Shown piece by piece: positions 1 through 9,900 of a stretch of 48,511 nt of DNA. Origin of the DNA: Acidobacteriaceae bacterium (lineage in GTDB: Bacteria > Acidobacteriota > Terriglobia > Terriglobales > Acidobacteriaceae). The DNA lies in assembly GCA_027307045.1 (NCBI GenBank), contig DAHUXR010000024.1, forward strand, positions 1 through 48,511, in the 5' to 3' direction. The notes below the pieces were generated by a model. That model was not told the origin of the DNA. It ran no database searches and saw nothing but the letters and a program-made list of their open reading frames with translations. Position numbers and translations under genes: made by a program. Position 1 is the stretch's first letter. Each line of letters opens with the position of its first letter.

Positions 1-1683
1 ACCGCCCATCTGCTCCTGGCCGGCAACTTCATCGGGATAAACGTCAATCAGCTTCACTACCCAGTCAGAATCCGTGCCGCTGGTTGAAGCCACAAGATTC
101 GCCACCGGCTGACCGCTGATTTTGATCGGCGCGGTGAGAACGTCTGACGTGAACGCCAATACATCCGTCCGGCCAGAAGCTTCACGCTGATCGTCGACCA
201 GCCACAGCGGCCACGTCAAACCTTTTTCAATGTCATAGCCCACGGGCCGAGTGGGACGCGCGCGGAATGGCACGGGCTTCGCCGGATCAGAAACATATTC
301 TTCATAAGCGGCTTCACCGGCCTTGGGAGCGGAGAAGCCAGCTTTCATCCCCGCATTTAAATAGAGAGGCGTGGGTTTAGGCGCGCATCCGCTTGCGCAG
401 CCAGAAGGCCACGCATTGAGCTTGCGCCATGTGTTGGTTCCGGTTTCAAACGCCGAAACCGGCGGTACGTCAGCTTTCGGCATGTCGTCTTTCAGGTAAT
501 GGTCCAGGAACGGCCGCAAGATCTGCTGGCGAAAATACAGCCCCGTATCGCTGCTAAACTTCAACGCGCCCAGCGTGCTTCCGTCGCCGATTTCCTGTGC
601 GTGGTGCCACGGGCCGATTACCAAAAAAACTTTGTCATTGTTTGTGTCTTTCGGCTTGATGGCCTTGTACACCGCCATGGCGCCGTAAATATCTTCCTGG
701 TCCCAGAGGCTGTCCACCAGCATCACTGGAACTTTCAGCGGCTGCGCGGCCAGAATTTTGTCCATGGCCTGGTCGCGCCAGAACGCGTCATAGCTGGGAT
801 GCTCCAGCACCTTACGCCAGAATCCGATCTGCTCCAGCCCATGCAGCTTGCCCAACTCTCCGGCCGATCCGGACTGCATATATAAGTCGTAATCGTCAAA
901 ATGGTCGATCCACCACTTGGCATCGTTCTTGCGCGTGGCTACCTGTTCGTAAATGTAAGGCATGTTCTGCTGGCGAAAAGCGCCGTTGTGGAACCAGTCG
1001 TCTCCGCGCCATCCGTCCACCATGGGGTTCATTGGGACCGAGACTTTCAGCGCCGGATGCGGATTCACCAGCGCCATCAGCGGCAGAAATCCGTCATAGG
1101 AAATGCCCAGGATTCCCACTTTGCCATTGCTCTCCGGTACGTTCTTTACCAGCCAGTCAATGGTGTCGTACGTGTCGGTTGAGTGGTCCACCGGAGTGGG
1201 GTTCAGCGGCCCATGCAGCGGACGGTTCATCACGTAGTCGCCCTCGGAACCGTATTTGCCGCGCACATCCTGCACCACGCGAATGTAGCCGCCTTCCACA
1301 ATCACTTCCGTGGCATTGTCATAGCCCCAGAGCGTGGGCCCCAGGTGTGAACTGTGAGCGAGAGTCGTAAGTTCGTCCGCGCTGTAAGGCGTGCGCGTCA
1401 GCAGGATTGGCGCAGGCTTGGCCTTGGTGGCGCTGCGCGGCACCAGGACGACCGTGTACAACTTCACGCCGTCGCGCATAGGGACCATCACCTCGCGGCG
1501 CTCGTAATCGAAGGTGGGACCGCCCGGCGGTTTCAGATTGTCAGGCGTTTCACTGGGATAGTTGGGATACTTTGGCGCGCTCTGCGGCTTCTCATTTGTC
1601 TGGGCTTGCGATGGAGAGATGCAGATTAGGACAAACAGCGCGACAGCAGGCAGGGACAAAGTGAAAAAACGTTTCAGAATCAT
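1..1683 (-). CDS. CocE/NonD-family exported hydrolase (alpha-amino acid ester hydrolase / S15-like), 3' end outside window
   Basis: The frame is open for 561 codons from an ATG at 1683 to the window edge, so the C-terminus is missing. Residues 1-27 form a signal peptide (charged MILKR start, hydrophobic core, SQAQ cleavage region), placing the protein outside the cytoplasm. The alpha/beta-hydrolase core carries the nucleophile motif GISYDG with Ser195, Asp328 in LWDQED and His360 in GPWHH. These spacings closely match the Ser-Asp-His triad of alpha-amino acid ester hydrolases, as I recall that family. The visible end enters the C-terminal jelly-roll domain typical of CocE/X-Pro dipeptidyl-peptidases. 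The family hydrolyses acyl esters or amides, including beta-lactam-type and X-Pro substrates; the true substrate cannot be read here. It appears monocistronic at its 5' end. The open frames on the plus strand here are antisense shadows. Confidence 0.9.
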   Translation of the reverse strand, partial: MILKRFFTLSLPAVALFVLICISPSQAQTNEKPQSAPKYPNYPSETPDNLKPPGGPTFDYERREVMVPMRDGVKLYTVVLVPRSATKAKPAPILLTRTPYSADELTTLAHSSHLGPTLWGYDNATEVIVEGGYIRVVQDVRGKYGSEGDYVMNRPLHGPLNPTPVDHSTDTYDTIDWLVKNVPESNGKVGILGISYDGFLPLMALVNPHPALKVSVPMNPMVDGWRGDDWFHNGAFRQQNMPYIYEQVATRKNDAKWWIDHFDDYDLYMQSGSAGELGKLHGLEQIGFWRKVLEHPSYDAFWRDQAMDKILAAQPLKVPVMLVDSLWDQEDIYGAMAVYKAIKPKDTNNDKVFLVIGPWHHAQEIGDGSTLGALKFSSDTGLYFRQQILRPFLDHYLKDDMPKADVPPVSAFETGTNTWRKLNAWPSGCASGCAPKPTPLYLNAGMKAGFSAPKAGEAAYEEYVSDPAKPVPFRARPTRPVGYDIEKGLTWPLWLVDDQREASGRTDVLAFTSDVLTAPIKISGQPVANLVASTSGTDSDWVVKLIDVYPDEVAGQEQMGG

Positions 1684-1829
1684 GGCGCTCGCGATTATAG
1701 ACGTTTCCGGTTTGAAGTCGCGATTCCGCGCTTGCACGAGAGGACCAATGAAAGTTTTGACGTTCATCATTACTCGTCGATGGACGACGAAATATCTTTG
1801 CTGGGGGGCGATCTGATTACGACTTCAAT

Positions 1830-2714
1830 CTATTTGTAGCGATTGGTGGCGAAGGCCGCGGAAAATGCCGGTTTCCAGAGCTTCGTGTCGGCTGTCATTG
1901 AGGCAGGCGTTCCCTGCGGCGGGACTGGATCATCCGGAGGAATCTCGCAAGGTTGCGGGTATATGTCTGGAAGCGGCCTTCCCGGTATGTAGTCGAGATG
2001 GCCATAGTCGATCGGCTTCGGTATCTCCCAGCCAGAACGCAGGAGTGGAGCAAGCTGCGCTGGATTCGCGGGCCCCTCACGGCCCAGAGCCGCGTGGTAA
2101 TAAGGATGGCCGCGATCAATAATTCCCTGTAGGGGATTGCCCAACGGATATGCGGCGGCCAATACGGCGTCACGTTTTGAAGTGAGCAAGGAGATTTGAT
2201 CGACCTTTTTGGCTGCATCCGCGTATTCATTTGTCAGGCAATTGTCTTCGATAGCGCCAGCCATCAGCAAAAGGCGACGAACGTGCAAATTCAAGCGTCT
2301 GATCGTCTGCAAGACTACGCGCGCTCCCAGCGAGTGGGAGGCAAAACTCAAATTCACAGCTCCAGTGAAGTTGGCGTTCAGGAGAGCCGAGAGCAGGTCG
2401 CCCGACTTGATGGCTTCATGTCCTTCCACAACATAATCGACAAAAATGGGAACGAAGCAGTCGCCGGGCCAGAGGACACCGATCTTCACCGCGTTTCCAA
2501 CGTCCACATTATCCAGCCAATAGCCCAGGTGAGCGAGCCCGTCCTTCTGGTTGACATTGAAGCCATGCACGGCAAAAAAAACATCTTGGCCCTGAATTGC
2601 CTGCTGCAACTGCGGCAGCAGATTGCCGGTCAAACCTGAATTGATAATCTTGACCTCTGCGGCGACAGGCCCGCCGTGAGACTGGGCGCGCGTGCTTAGA
2701 AACCAGTTTGCCAT
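1830..2714 (-). CDS. alpha/beta hydrolase, DUF900-like
   Basis: This is a 294-residue protein without a signal peptide. An oxyanion-hole type HGFN motif is at residues 50-53, after a hydrophobic strand (FFAV). The nucleophile elbow SHSLG places Ser128 before a helix, Asp182 lies in SKRDAV, and His239 in YGHLDY completes a plausible catalytic triad. This arrangement is that of the DUF900/lipase-like alpha/beta-hydrolase group, whose substrates are mostly unknown. It starts 3 bases after the stop of the upstream membrane-protein gene (2718-3485), so the two are probably one transcript and may act together. The C-terminal 50 residues are Pro-rich. A triacylglycerol lipase or esterase is possible, but nothing in the sequence fixes the substrate. 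Confidence 0.82.
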   Translation of the reverse strand: MANWFLSTRAQSHGGPVAAEVKIINSGLTGNLLPQLQQAIQGQDVFFAVHGFNVNQKDGLAHLGYWLDNVDVGNAVKIGVLWPGDCFVPIFVDYVVEGHEAIKSGDLLSALLNANFTGAVNLSFASHSLGARVVLQTIRRLNLHVRRLLLMAGAIEDNCLTNEYADAAKKVDQISLLTSKRDAVLAAAYPLGNPLQGIIDRGHPYYHAALGREGPANPAQLAPLLRSGWEIPKPIDYGHLDYIPGRPLPDIYPQPCEIPPDDPVPPQGTPASMTADTKLWKPAFSAAFATNRYK

Positions 2715-2717
2715 GGT

Positions 2718-3485
2718 CTATTTCTTTCCGACTTGAATTGCCTGAGCTGCGGTTGTTATCGCCGAAGAGATGTCTTTAGCGATAGGCGCAATGGGCGTGG
2801 AAACCAAACCGATCAGCACGGCCGGCTCCCAATACTTAGTCCAATTAATGAAGGCGGCAGCCACCAAGGCCAACCCAAGTGCGACTGGAATCGCAGCGAC
2901 TTTTGCTACATTCCTGTAACGCTGGTCCGCACGTTGGTAGGCCTGGTCTAGAAGCGTATTGAGGAGCAGATCGAAGCGTCCATAAATGTCAGACTCCTGG
3001 GTCGTGAGGCCATTGGGATCCGGTGGGTTGGAAGCGGCTGCGCTACCCTTTTGAATCTTCGTTGCTACGCCCTTGAGGATCTCAGCATCCACTCCTGTTG
3101 CGGCAGCAAGCGCCGGTGCGGTATCCGGGGTCAAGCGCAGTTTGATGAGTGACTTTGCGATGCTGATCTGATTGCCTTTGTCTACACCGTTGATCCACTG
3201 CGATAAAAGAGTATAGAGAATGGAGTCGCGGCCCAGCTCGGTTTTCTCCAACAATGGTACTGGAGGAGTAAGCGTAACGATGGCCGCGCGTATGTACTTG
3301 AACCCGAACCGGGAAATCCCGCCTCCGGGTAAGACCTTGAAACTATCTACAAGGCCGAAAGCGGCGGTGCCAAGCGCACCCACTGCGACTATGTCGGTAC
3401 TAAGACTAGTTATATCCACGATGTATCTCCCTCGAACACGCCAATTCAGCGCTCCTTGAATAGGAACGCACCCGGACAAAGCCAT
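2718..3485 (-). CDS. uncharacterised membrane protein upstream of DUF900-like hydrolase
   Basis: I do not recognise this 255-residue protein. The ATG at 3485 follows an AAAGG stretch at suitable distance. The middle (about residues 75-180) is polar and probably helical. The C-terminal part has a strong hydrophobic segment (about 200-220, IPVALGLALVAAAF) and a second weaker one (about 222-240), so the C-terminus is likely a membrane hairpin with the N-terminal part on one side. It could alternatively start at a downstream codon, because the first 20 residues contain GCVP and a weak hydrophobic stretch that might be a degenerate lipoprotein signal. It shares a 3-base junction with the hydrolase gene, which suggests the hydrolase acts at or near the membrane with this partner. 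Confidence 0.6.
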   Translation of the reverse strand: MALSGCVPIQGALNWRVRGRYIVDITSLSTDIVAVGALGTAAFGLVDSFKVLPGGGISRFGFKYIRAAIVTLTPPVPLLEKTELGRDSILYTLLSQWINGVDKGNQISIAKSLIKLRLTPDTAPALAAATGVDAEILKGVATKIQKGSAAASNPPDPNGLTTQESDIYGRFDLLLNTLLDQAYQRADQRYRNVAKVAAIPVALGLALVAAAFINWTKYWEPAVLIGLVSTPIAPIAKDISSAITTAAQAIQVGKK

Positions 3486-3645
3486 GACCTTTTACAATAG
3501 AGAGTTTCTAGCGCACTTTGGCGGTTTCAACAACTAAAAACGGAAACAACAGATATTTCCCTTTCGACCCGGATGGCCGCAAGGGCTGCGTCTTCAGAAA
3601 ACTTTCCGCGTATCCGTGCCTTCATGGTGAAATAATAGCTGTCCT

Positions 3646-4026
3646 ATGTTCTACCTCCTCAAAACCGAACCTACCGTTTACGGCTTTGCCGACCTGCAAA
3701 AAGAGCAGTCCACCATCTGGGACGGGGTAACCAATCCTGTTGCGGTGAAGAACCTGCGTGGCATGAGCAAAGGCGACAAGCTGGTGATCTATCACACCGG
3801 CGACCAGAAAAGCGCAGTCGGCACCGCTACCGTTGAGTCGGTGGATGCCGCTGATCCCAAGGTCCCCAAGGTCAGGATCAAAGCCGGCAAGCTCATCTCC
3901 CATCCTGTCACGCTGGCTGAGATAAAAACCAGTGAGCTGTTTGAAGGCTCGGCTCTGGTCCGCCAAGGACGCCTTTCCGTGGTTCCCCTGAGCAAAGAGC
4001 AATATGAGTGGCTCACTGGGCGGTAG
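3646..4026 (+). CDS. EVE-domain protein (PUA-like fold)
   Basis: This 126-residue protein is one complete EVE domain. It begins with YLLKTEP, followed by WDGVTNPVA and NLRGM, then GDKLVIYHTGD and the strand carrying VGTATVES, and it ends with the LSKEQYEWL helix. This order is diagnostic for the thymocyte nuclear protein 1/EVE family. EVE domains are PUA-like and recognise modified bases in nucleic acids; in bacteria they are often linked to defence or RNA modification. No associated restriction gene is adjacent here: the restriction-modification pair lies 20 kb away. No clear Shine-Dalgarno sequence precedes the ATG. The gene lies divergent from the hydrolase operon and 78 bases upstream of sucB. 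Confidence 0.88.
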   Translation: MFYLLKTEPTVYGFADLQKEQSTIWDGVTNPVAVKNLRGMSKGDKLVIYHTGDQKSAVGTATVESVDAADPKVPKVRIKAGKLISHPVTLAEIKTSELFEGSALVRQGRLSVVPLSKEQYEWLTGR

Positions 4027-4053
4027 CGCCCGCACGCCATCGCCGCGCTGATT

Positions 4054-4059
4054 TATAAT
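4054..4059 (+). promoter_or_regulatory. candidate -10 box for sucB
   Basis: A perfect TATAAT hexamer lies between the EVE gene stop and sucB, 45 bases before the sucB ATG. No convincing -35 hexamer is present 16-18 bases upstream, so promoter strength is uncertain. A good ribosome binding site (GGAAGGA) precedes the sucB start at 4105. Confidence 0.45.
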
Positions 4060-4104
4060 CAAGGGTTGATCTAACCAGCGTGAACACACCTGTGGAAGGA
4101 ACTC

Positions 4105-5931
4105 ATGGCAACTGATGTTGTAATGCCCCAGATGGGGGAATCGATTTTTGAAGGCACGATTACCAAGTGGCTGAAGAAACCGGGCGACAAAGTCCAGCGC
4201 GATGAGCCGCTGTTTGAAATTTCCACCGATAAAGTTGACGCGGAGATTCCCGCGCCCGCGGCCGGCGTGTTGAAAGAGATCAAGGTCAAGGAAGGGGCCA
4301 CGGTGCAGGTAAATACCGTGGTGGGCGTGATTGATGCTGAAGGCAGCGCCGCAGCGGCAGCTCCGCCACAGGCCGCCCAGCCCTCTCAAACAAAATCTGC
4401 TCCGGCCCAGTCTTCTTCGGCCAAAGCTGCTCCTCAGGCCGATGGCGCGCCTGCGGCCCAGCAGCCTCCAGCTACAGAAAAATCAGCCCCGGTACAGGAA
4501 GAAAAGAGCTCTGCTCCGGCTGGCGCCAACGGCGGCGCAGGCATTGACGTTGTGATGCCGCAAATGGGCGAATCGATTTTTGAAGGCACCATTACCAAGT
4601 GGCTGAAGAAAGTTGGCGACAAAGTCCAGCGTGACGAGCCGCTGTTTGAAATCTCCACGGACAAAGTGGACGCGGAAATTCCCGCGCCTGCCGCCGGGGT
4701 GCTGCGCGAAATCAAAGTCAAGGAAGGCACGACCGTACAAGTGAACAGCGTGGTGGCCGTGATCGGCGGAGCAGGCGGCTCGGCACAAGCTGCTCCGGCA
4801 AAGCCGCAGGCAGTCCAGGCCCAGCCCCAGACTTCTCAACCCCAGACAGCGCAACCGCAGGCTTCGCAGTCGCAACCAACGCCGCAGGCCCAGCAGCCGC
4901 AGCCGGTCGTCAGCTTCCCGTCGGGCGATCGTGGGCAGGATGGCGAGCGTTTGCGCTCATCACCGTTGGTGCGCCGCATGGCGCGTGAAAACAACGTTGA
5001 TCTCAGCCAGGTTCCCGGCACTGGTCTGGGCGGACGGATCAGCAAGAACGATATTCAAAACTTTATCCAGCAGCATGCGTCAGGCGGAGGCAGACCGCAG
5101 ATGGTAAGCGCGCCGCCACCATCGCGCCCCGCGCAGCAGCCCCAGGCTCAGCAACAGCAAGCGCAGCAGCCGCAGGTTCAGCAAACTCAGACGCAGCCTG
5201 TTCCTGTACCACAAATTCAGACTGTGCCAGGCGAAGTTGTCCCCATGACGCCGATGCGCAAGAAGATTGCCGAGCGCATGGTGGAATCCAAGCGCACCAG
5301 CGCGCACGTTCATTCGGTTTTCAAAGTAGACATGACGCGCATTGCCAGGTTCCGTGAGAAGAACCGCAAGTCCTGGGAAGCGCGCAATGGCGTGAAGCTC
5401 ACGTATCTGCCGTTCATCGCCAAGGCGCTGCTGCACGGCATCCGCGTCAAGCCGATCATGAACTCGTCGGTTGTAGGCGATGGAATCCAGTATCACAAGA
5501 ACGTGAATATCGGCATTGCCGTGGCTCTTGAGTGGGGGCTGATTGTGCCGGTGGTCAAGGGCGCGGAAAACCTCAGCTTTGTGGGATTACAACGCGCTAT
5601 CGTTGATCTGGGCGAGCGCGCGCGCACCAAAAAACTAAAGCCGGACGACGTGCAGAGCGGCACCATCACCATTACCAATCCGGGAATTTACGGCCCGCAG
5701 TTCGGATTGCCCATCATCCTGCAGCCGCAGGTTGCGATTCTGGGCATGGGCGGCATCGTTAAGGAGCCGGTGGGTGTGACCGATGAAGATGGCAACGACT
5801 CAATTGCCGTGCGCCACATCATACGTCTCTCCGTGGGCTATGACCATCGCATTATCGATGGCGCGGACGCTGACCAGTTCATGGTGGCGGTGCGCGAGTA
5901 CCTGGAGAATTTCAACGAGGATATTGGGTAA
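4105..5931 (+). CDS. sucB: dihydrolipoamide acyltransferase (E2), probable 2-oxoglutarate dehydrogenase succinyltransferase, two lipoyl domains
   Basis: This 608-residue E2 component transfers acyl groups from lipoamide to CoA in a 2-oxo-acid dehydrogenase complex. Lipoyl domain 1 spans about residues 2-78 with lipoyl-Lys43 in STDKVDAEIP. Lipoyl domain 2 starts at residue 147 with Lys187. The two are nearly identical and separated by an Ala/Pro/Gln-rich flexible linker. A peripheral-subunit binding domain (SSPLVRRMAREN...GTGLGGRISKNDI) lies near 283-320, followed by a long Gln/Pro linker and the acyltransferase core (about 375-608). The core has the catalytic DHRIIDG motif, His581 and Asp585. 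Two lipoyl domains and the DKVDAEIP form fit the SucB-type E2 of Actinobacteria and Acidobacteria. A branched-chain E2 remains possible because no E1 or E3 gene lies nearby. An SD (GGAAGGA) supports the start. Confidence 0.9.
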   Translation: MATDVVMPQMGESIFEGTITKWLKKPGDKVQRDEPLFEISTDKVDAEIPAPAAGVLKEIKVKEGATVQVNTVVGVIDAEGSAAAAAPPQAAQPSQTKSAPAQSSSAKAAPQADGAPAAQQPPATEKSAPVQEEKSSAPAGANGGAGIDVVMPQMGESIFEGTITKWLKKVGDKVQRDEPLFEISTDKVDAEIPAPAAGVLREIKVKEGTTVQVNSVVAVIGGAGGSAQAAPAKPQAVQAQPQTSQPQTAQPQASQSQPTPQAQQPQPVVSFPSGDRGQDGERLRSSPLVRRMARENNVDLSQVPGTGLGGRISKNDIQNFIQQHASGGGRPQMVSAPPPSRPAQQPQAQQQQAQQPQVQQTQTQPVPVPQIQTVPGEVVPMTPMRKKIAERMVESKRTSAHVHSVFKVDMTRIARFREKNRKSWEARNGVKLTYLPFIAKALLHGIRVKPIMNSSVVGDGIQYHKNVNIGIAVALEWGLIVPVVKGAENLSFVGLQRAIVDLGERARTKKLKPDDVQSGTITITNPGIYGPQFGLPIILQPQVAILGMGGIVKEPVGVTDEDGNDSIAVRHIIRLSVGYDHRIIDGADADQFMVAVREYLENFNEDIG

Positions 5932-6119
5932 AACGGAGCGCGAGAGAATTTCGCAGACATGCCTCCATTCTAGTGCTGGAAAAGCGCAGCTTATCAGGCG
6001 GGGAGAGTATCCAAGCTACAGTTTTCGGATATACAAAATGAGGAAACTGGGCGAACTGGCGCAAAGTGTTGCCCTTGATGTTGTGAGATGGAGGACAGAG
6101 CAAGGGGCAACGGTCAGCT

Positions 6120-6455
6120 TTACTTAGGGTTACGTAGGATCGTACCGATCAAAAACAATACAAGCATGGAAGCGCCGATCAACCGTGGCACCCAAGGCCC
6201 GCCCCTGGTGAGCCAAAAAGAAATTAACAACATGAGAAGCAATAGAGCCACTTGAACATGTTTATTTTTGTTCCTGCTCTTAACAGTCGCACCGCTTGTT
6301 GTACTCAGAGCGTCGGGGTCTCCGCTTGTACGCCTTAGCAAGAATATCCAAGTGAAAGTGGATATGATCATCACAACCGTACAGCCCATTGCAAAGCTTC
6401 GCGGGGCCAGAGAGTCTGTGAGGACAAAAAGGGTGAGCACTGCAAGCGCGATCAT
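6120..6455 (-). CDS. small multi-spanning membrane protein, start uncertain
   Basis: This 111-residue ORF is highly hydrophobic, with four likely membrane segments (about residues 1-12, 22-38, 68-82 and 90-107) and a basic loop (KSRNKNK) between the pairs. I do not recognise the family. The in-frame ATG at 6455 falls inside the first hydrophobic helix. The same frame stays open for 16 more codons upstream (YVAKEETGLIVIAVVT) without a normal start codon. An ATG one base out of frame precedes that stretch, so a one-base deletion after the true start is conceivable. The gene is convergent with sucB. It may be a real gene with an unusual start, or a decaying one. Confidence 0.45.
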   Translation of the reverse strand: MIALAVLTLFVLTDSLAPRSFAMGCTVVMIISTFTWIFLLRRTSGDPDALSTTSGATVKSRNKNKHVQVALLLLMLLISFWLTRGGPWVPRLIGASMLVLFLIGTILRNPK

Positions 6456-6525
6456 GGTAACAACGGCGATTACGATTAATCCGGTTTCCTCTTTAGCGAC
6501 ATATTAACTACCGGTTCCCCAAGCA

Positions 6526-6663
6526 TTACCCTTTGTGGAGAAGTATTAAAGAAGGCGTTTCGCTGATCGGAAGCCACCGCAAGTCCAAGACCCCGGCGGC
6601 AAACAGGACCGCATCTTCGATTAGCAGGCATGCGGCAATCACGCCGAAGGGTCCCCAATCCAC
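6526..6663 (-). CDS. possible 45-residue hydrophobic peptide
   Basis: A GTG at 6663 opens a 45-codon frame with one clear membrane segment (GVIAACLLIEDAVLFAAGVL) and a short tail ending LLHKG. It lies 70 bases upstream of, and on the same strand as, the small membrane protein at 6120-6455. The two could be remnants of one larger membrane gene or a small two-gene unit. No ribosome binding site is obvious. This is a weak call based only on amino-acid composition and context. Confidence 0.25.
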   Translation of the reverse strand: MDWGPFGVIAACLLIEDAVLFAAGVLDLRWLPISETPSLILLHKG

Positions 6664-6994
6664 GTTCGCTTCACCGATCCGATATTAAGATCGATAATAA
6701 CAAGCCAAACAAAGAGCAAACCCCGGCTCACTAACCCAAATTTCGCCTATGAAGTCCGCGTTCCCGATGGCGTGGGCGTGGCCCCTTTGCGCTAGGCAAG
6801 TTCAAATTGTCTATTCTTCATGTAAATAACTTATGGCAGTTTATAAAACATTAAAACTCGTTAGAATGTCTTAATTTAATATCGCTACATCCTTGCACTA
6901 TGTTTTTTTGTAGGCTTGAAACCGTATTTTCTTGATTTTCATATTTTCGCCACGTCAATACCCGCCATCCATCTGATTTTGCTGGTTTTCCAGA
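6664..6994. other. AT-rich intergenic region upstream of the TonB-dependent receptor
   Basis: No gene is visible in this 331-base stretch. It becomes markedly AT-rich from about 6815 to 6950, with several TTAAAA/TTAATTTAAT stretches, and is the most likely location of the promoter and 5' leader of the receptor gene. No clear -35/-10 pair or operator palindrome was found by eye. Confidence 0.5.
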
Positions 6995-9900
6995 ATGGAA
7001 ATGCAAATGCAAGTGAGATATGGCATGAAAACTTTTCTACTTAAATTCGTAACCGTGCTGGTCGTAATGACCGTTATGGGCCTTCCGATATTTCTAAAGG
7101 CTCAAGCAGTCAGCGGTGATCTCCTCGGCGTTGTAACCGACTCGAGTGGTGCAGTTGTCTCCAATGCCCAGGTGGTTGCAACCAACCTTGGTACTGGTGC
7201 TAAGGCCACCACCAAGAGCAACGCGACCGGCGAGTATCGCTTCATTAATCTTCCCGTCGGTCATTATTCACTTGAAGCCACAACAAATGGCATGGCCGGC
7301 GGCTTTAAAGATGTCCAAGTCCAGCTGAACAAGCAGGCTACCGCCAACATTACAGCTCAAGTCACCTCCAACACGCAGGTAATTGAAGTGAACGCGGAGT
7401 CGTTGACGATTGACACTACTACCCCGAACATCCAGAACACATTTGATACCAGGCAGCTGCAGGACTTGCCGACCGCCACAGTTGGATTGGGCGTCCTTAA
7501 CCTGTCATTGCTTGATGCGGGCGTAGCCACCAGCGGCGGAATCGGAGCCGGAACAGGGCCTTCGGTTTCAGGCCAGCGTCCACGGAATAACAACTTCACC
7601 GTTGAAGGCGTGGACAACAACAGTAAGTCAGTGACCGGCCCCGTTATCACCATTCCGAACGATGCGGTGCAGAATTTCACGGTTTTGCAGAACCAGTTCT
7701 CTCCTGAGTTTGGGCACTCTTCAGGCGGGCAGTTCAACCAGACCATCATCAGCGGCACCAACCAGTGGCATGGCCGTCTTTATGAGTACTTCCAGAACCG
7801 CAATCTGAACGCCATTGACGCATCGAATGCGCGCACACAGACTGGACCGAATTTCATCAATCCCGGTTTTGACAATAACCGTTTCGGTGGCCAAGTCGGC
7901 GGGCCCATCTGGAAAGACAAGGTTTTCTTTTTCACCAACCAGGAATACAATCCTGTCCACCAGACGTTGGGCAACAGCTTCATCTGCGCGCCCACGGCGC
8001 TCGGCTATACGCAACTGGCGGCGCTTCCCGGAGTCAGCTCGGCCAACCTGAGCGCATTGAAGGCGGCTGAGGGAACTGCCGCAGCTCCGGCCAGCGCGAC
8101 CAGCAACTGTGCAGCACTTAACGCAACCATCACCGGTGGCGCGGCTGCGGCTCAATTAGGCGAAATTGACTTTACTCCAAGTATTTTCAATAACACCTAC
8201 ACCACGGCCAACAGTCTTGACTTCAATCTATCGCAGAATGACCAGTTGCGTCTTCGCTACATTTATCAGAAGAACGATTCCACCGATGCTGCCAGCAACA
8301 TTCCTTCGTTTTTCACCACGGTTCCTGTCCGGAACCATGTAATCACCTTCAGCGAGTTCCACACCTTTACGCCAACACTCACCAACGAATTCCGTCTTGG
8401 CTTTAACCGCAATACCCAGACTTTTACGGCGGGAAATTTCTCCTTCCCCGGACTGGCTTCGTATCCCAACCTCACTTTTGACGACACGGGCAACCAGATT
8501 GGCCCTGATCCCAACGCTCCACAGTTTGGTATCCAGAACGTTTACCAGGCCACTGACAATATTTCGTGGGTCAAGGGCAAGCACACGCTCAAGTTCGGCA
8601 TTGAAGGTAGAAAGTATATTTCCCCGCAGGGCTTTACCCAGCGCTCCCGCGGAGATTACGAGTACGGGTCTACGGAAGAGTTCCTGCTTGACCAGTCGCC
8701 AACTTCCTTTGGACAGCGCTCAACCGGCAACAACACGTACTATGGTGATCAATCGGCGATCTATGTGTACGGCAATGACGATTTCCGCATTACCAAGAAC
8801 CTCACCCTCAACCTGGGTCTCCGTTATGAGTTCACCTCGGTGCCGTTTAGCGAGCGTCTGCAGAGTCTGAATTCAGCAGCCAGCGTGCCCGGCCTGATGG
8901 ACTTCGTGGCGCCGCAGCCCCAGTACAAGAACTTTGCTCCTCGTCTTGGCTTTGCTTATTCGCCCGGTACGTCCGGCAACACTACCATTCGCGGCGGCTT
9001 CAGCATGGCTTACGATGTTTTGTATGACAATCTTGGCCTTCTGGCAGTCCCACCACAATTCGGCGGCACTTGCGACGTTCTCCAGAGCGTCAATGGCTCC
9101 GGCGGCTGCAACTGGTCTGACACGGCGTTCCTGGCCAACGGAGGCCTTCCGGCCGGATCAGGTTCCGGCTTGAAGACGTTCGCATCCATTGCTGATCAGC
9201 GCTCCCACACGGCCAACTTCCTTCCCCCGGTGCAGAAGCTTCCTTACTCTGAGACTTGGACACTGGGAGTGGAGCACGTATTCAACAAGAAATACACCGC
9301 GGAAGTCCGCTATGTCGGCACTAAGGGGATCCATTTGCCGGTGCAGCAGCAGCTGAACGTTCAGCCCAAAGTGACGTCATCGCTGTTCCTTCCCACGTTC
9401 CTCACAAGGCCGGACGCGGCAACAATCGCCGGCTTGACCACGAACCTGGCTCAGATCAATGCACAGCCAAGGATTATCCCTGCGTTCACGGCAGCGGGAT
9501 TCCCCAACGGCATTACCTCTTTCCAGCCCCTCGGACAGTCCATCTACCACGGATTGCAAACCCAGCTGACGCGCAGTTACAGCAATGGTCTGCAATTGCT
9601 GGGGGCTTATACCTGGAGCCATCTGATCGACAACTCCACGGCTGACGTGTTCTCGACAGTGCTTACGCCACGGCGTCCGCAGAACTCGCAGAACTTCGCG
9701 GCTGATATGTCCACCTCCGCTCTTGATCGCCGTCAGAGATTGAGCCTGGAAGCCATTTACGATGTGCCTTTCTTCAAGGGCTCGTCGAATTGGATGGCCA
9801 AGAACCTGCTCGGCAACTGGAAGCTTGTGCCATCGTGGCAGCTCCAATCACCGGAGTTCTTCACTCCGCAAAGCAGCGGCCCGACTGGCGATCCCAATTG

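Noticed and set aside
499..1629. Several plus-strand open frames
   Set aside because: They are antisense to the CocE-type hydrolase, whose minus-strand frame shows a signal peptide and catalytic triad.
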